Shown: piece after piece, positions 63,792 to 64,000 of the stretch
How the letters are laid out: every line of letters starts with the position of its first letter
Numbering within the stretch: the stretch's first letter is position 1
NCBI RefSeq assembly: GCF_902506605.1
Contig: NZ_LR733979.1
Span: 197,468 to 261,467, forward strand
From: Sphingomonas sp. AX6
GTDB taxonomy: Bacteria; Pseudomonadota; Alphaproteobacteria; Sphingomonadales; Sphingomonadaceae
Length of the DNA: 64,000 nt
Reading direction: 5' to 3'
Made by a program: the position numbers and the translations under genes
Notes under the pieces: model-generated
What the model saw: the letters and a program-made list of their open reading frames with translations, nothing else
What the model was told of the DNA's origin: nothing
Database searches by the model: none

Positions 63792-64000
63792 ATGCGTCGC
63801 CGCCACCCCCTGCCCCGCATCTGGCTGATGACTGACGAGCGGATGGGCGACGCGTTATGGCGTGCGATCAACCGCCTGCCGCGTGGCGCGGGCGTGGTGT
63901 TTCGCCACTATTCGCTCCCGCTGCCCGAACGCCGTACCTTGTTCGCGCGAGTCAGTGTCCAGGCACGAAGGCGCGGCCTGGTGCTGATCGTCGCGGGCCG
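63792..64000 (+). CDS. Probable thiamine phosphate synthase (5' part)
   Basis: An ATG at 63792 opens a frame that runs out of the window after about 69 codons. It begins MRRRHPLPRIWLMTDERMGD and has RLPRGAGVVFRHYSLPLPERR, the N-terminal pattern of the ThiE-like thiamine phosphate synthases of sphingomonads (the WLMTDER strand followed by the RHY loop). It would couple HMP-PP and THZ-P. It starts 22 bases from the divergent yggS start. Identification from 69 residues is tentative. Confidence 0.6.
   Translation, partial: MRRRHPLPRIWLMTDERMGDALWRAINRLPRGAGVVFRHYSLPLPERRTLFARVSVQARRRGLVLIVAG

Overview
The window is high-GC chromosomal DNA from an alphaproteobacterium, most likely Sphingomonas or a close relative. 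This rests on the gene set: a P. aeruginosa-type 531-residue isocitrate lyase, a fused Wzc-type kinase in a sphingan-like polysaccharide locus with its own type I secretion genes, a RamB/ScfR-type regulator, and paired GTCACCCCGG-type palindromes between genes. I ran no searches; names come from reading the translations and motifs.

Layout. Positions 1-12.9 kb are mostly housekeeping: a cut-off MFS transporter, a UbiH-type hydroxylase, ftsK, a YadG-type ABC ATPase, a zinc-finger protein, tldD, a ccdAB toxin-antitoxin pair, a DUF2007 protein, a glnK-amtB operon behind an excellent sigma-54 promoter, a cyclophilin and tRNA-Ser(GGA). An exact 645-bp tandem duplication (5035-6324) joins the 3' ends of ftsK and the ABC ATPase gene and leaves fragments of both.

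Positions 14.4-48.4 kb form one large exopolysaccharide and surface-protein locus. It contains a Wzx-like flippase, several GT4 and GT2 glycosyltransferases, a RgpF-like protein, two polymerase/ligase-like membrane proteins, a priming glycosyl-phosphate transferase, a Wzc-type tyrosine kinase, a Wza-type exporter, rmlCBDA for dTDP-rhamnose, and wecB/wecC for UDP-ManNAc and its uronate. In its middle lies a complete type I secretion operon (TolC, ABC, HlyD) ending in a beta-helix protein with a Tat-like signal, preceded by a 960-residue protein built almost wholly of RTX-like calcium-binding modules. I read this as a unit that builds a surface layer or matrix of polysaccharide plus calcium-binding protein.

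Positions 48.5-64 kb return to metabolism. They hold a ScfR/RamB-type regulator divergent from an unrecognised 51-residue gene and aceA, a sterol-desaturase-family protein, a two-gene membrane protein/winged-helix operon with three TTTCC-N5-GGAAA operator-like sites, and a TPP riboswitch with thiC. They also hold a visibly AT-richer islet with an orphan ParA-like ATPase, then SRAP, xthA, ribA, a YegD-like Hsp70, a HAD phosphatase, a YggS-like protein and the start of a probable thiamine phosphate synthase.

The most unusual signals are a chain of palindromes inserted in frame near the 3' end of thiC, the RTX/type I/beta-helix module inside the polysaccharide locus, the low-GC ParA islet with a palindrome in its promoter spacer, the triple operator array, and the exact 645-bp duplication.
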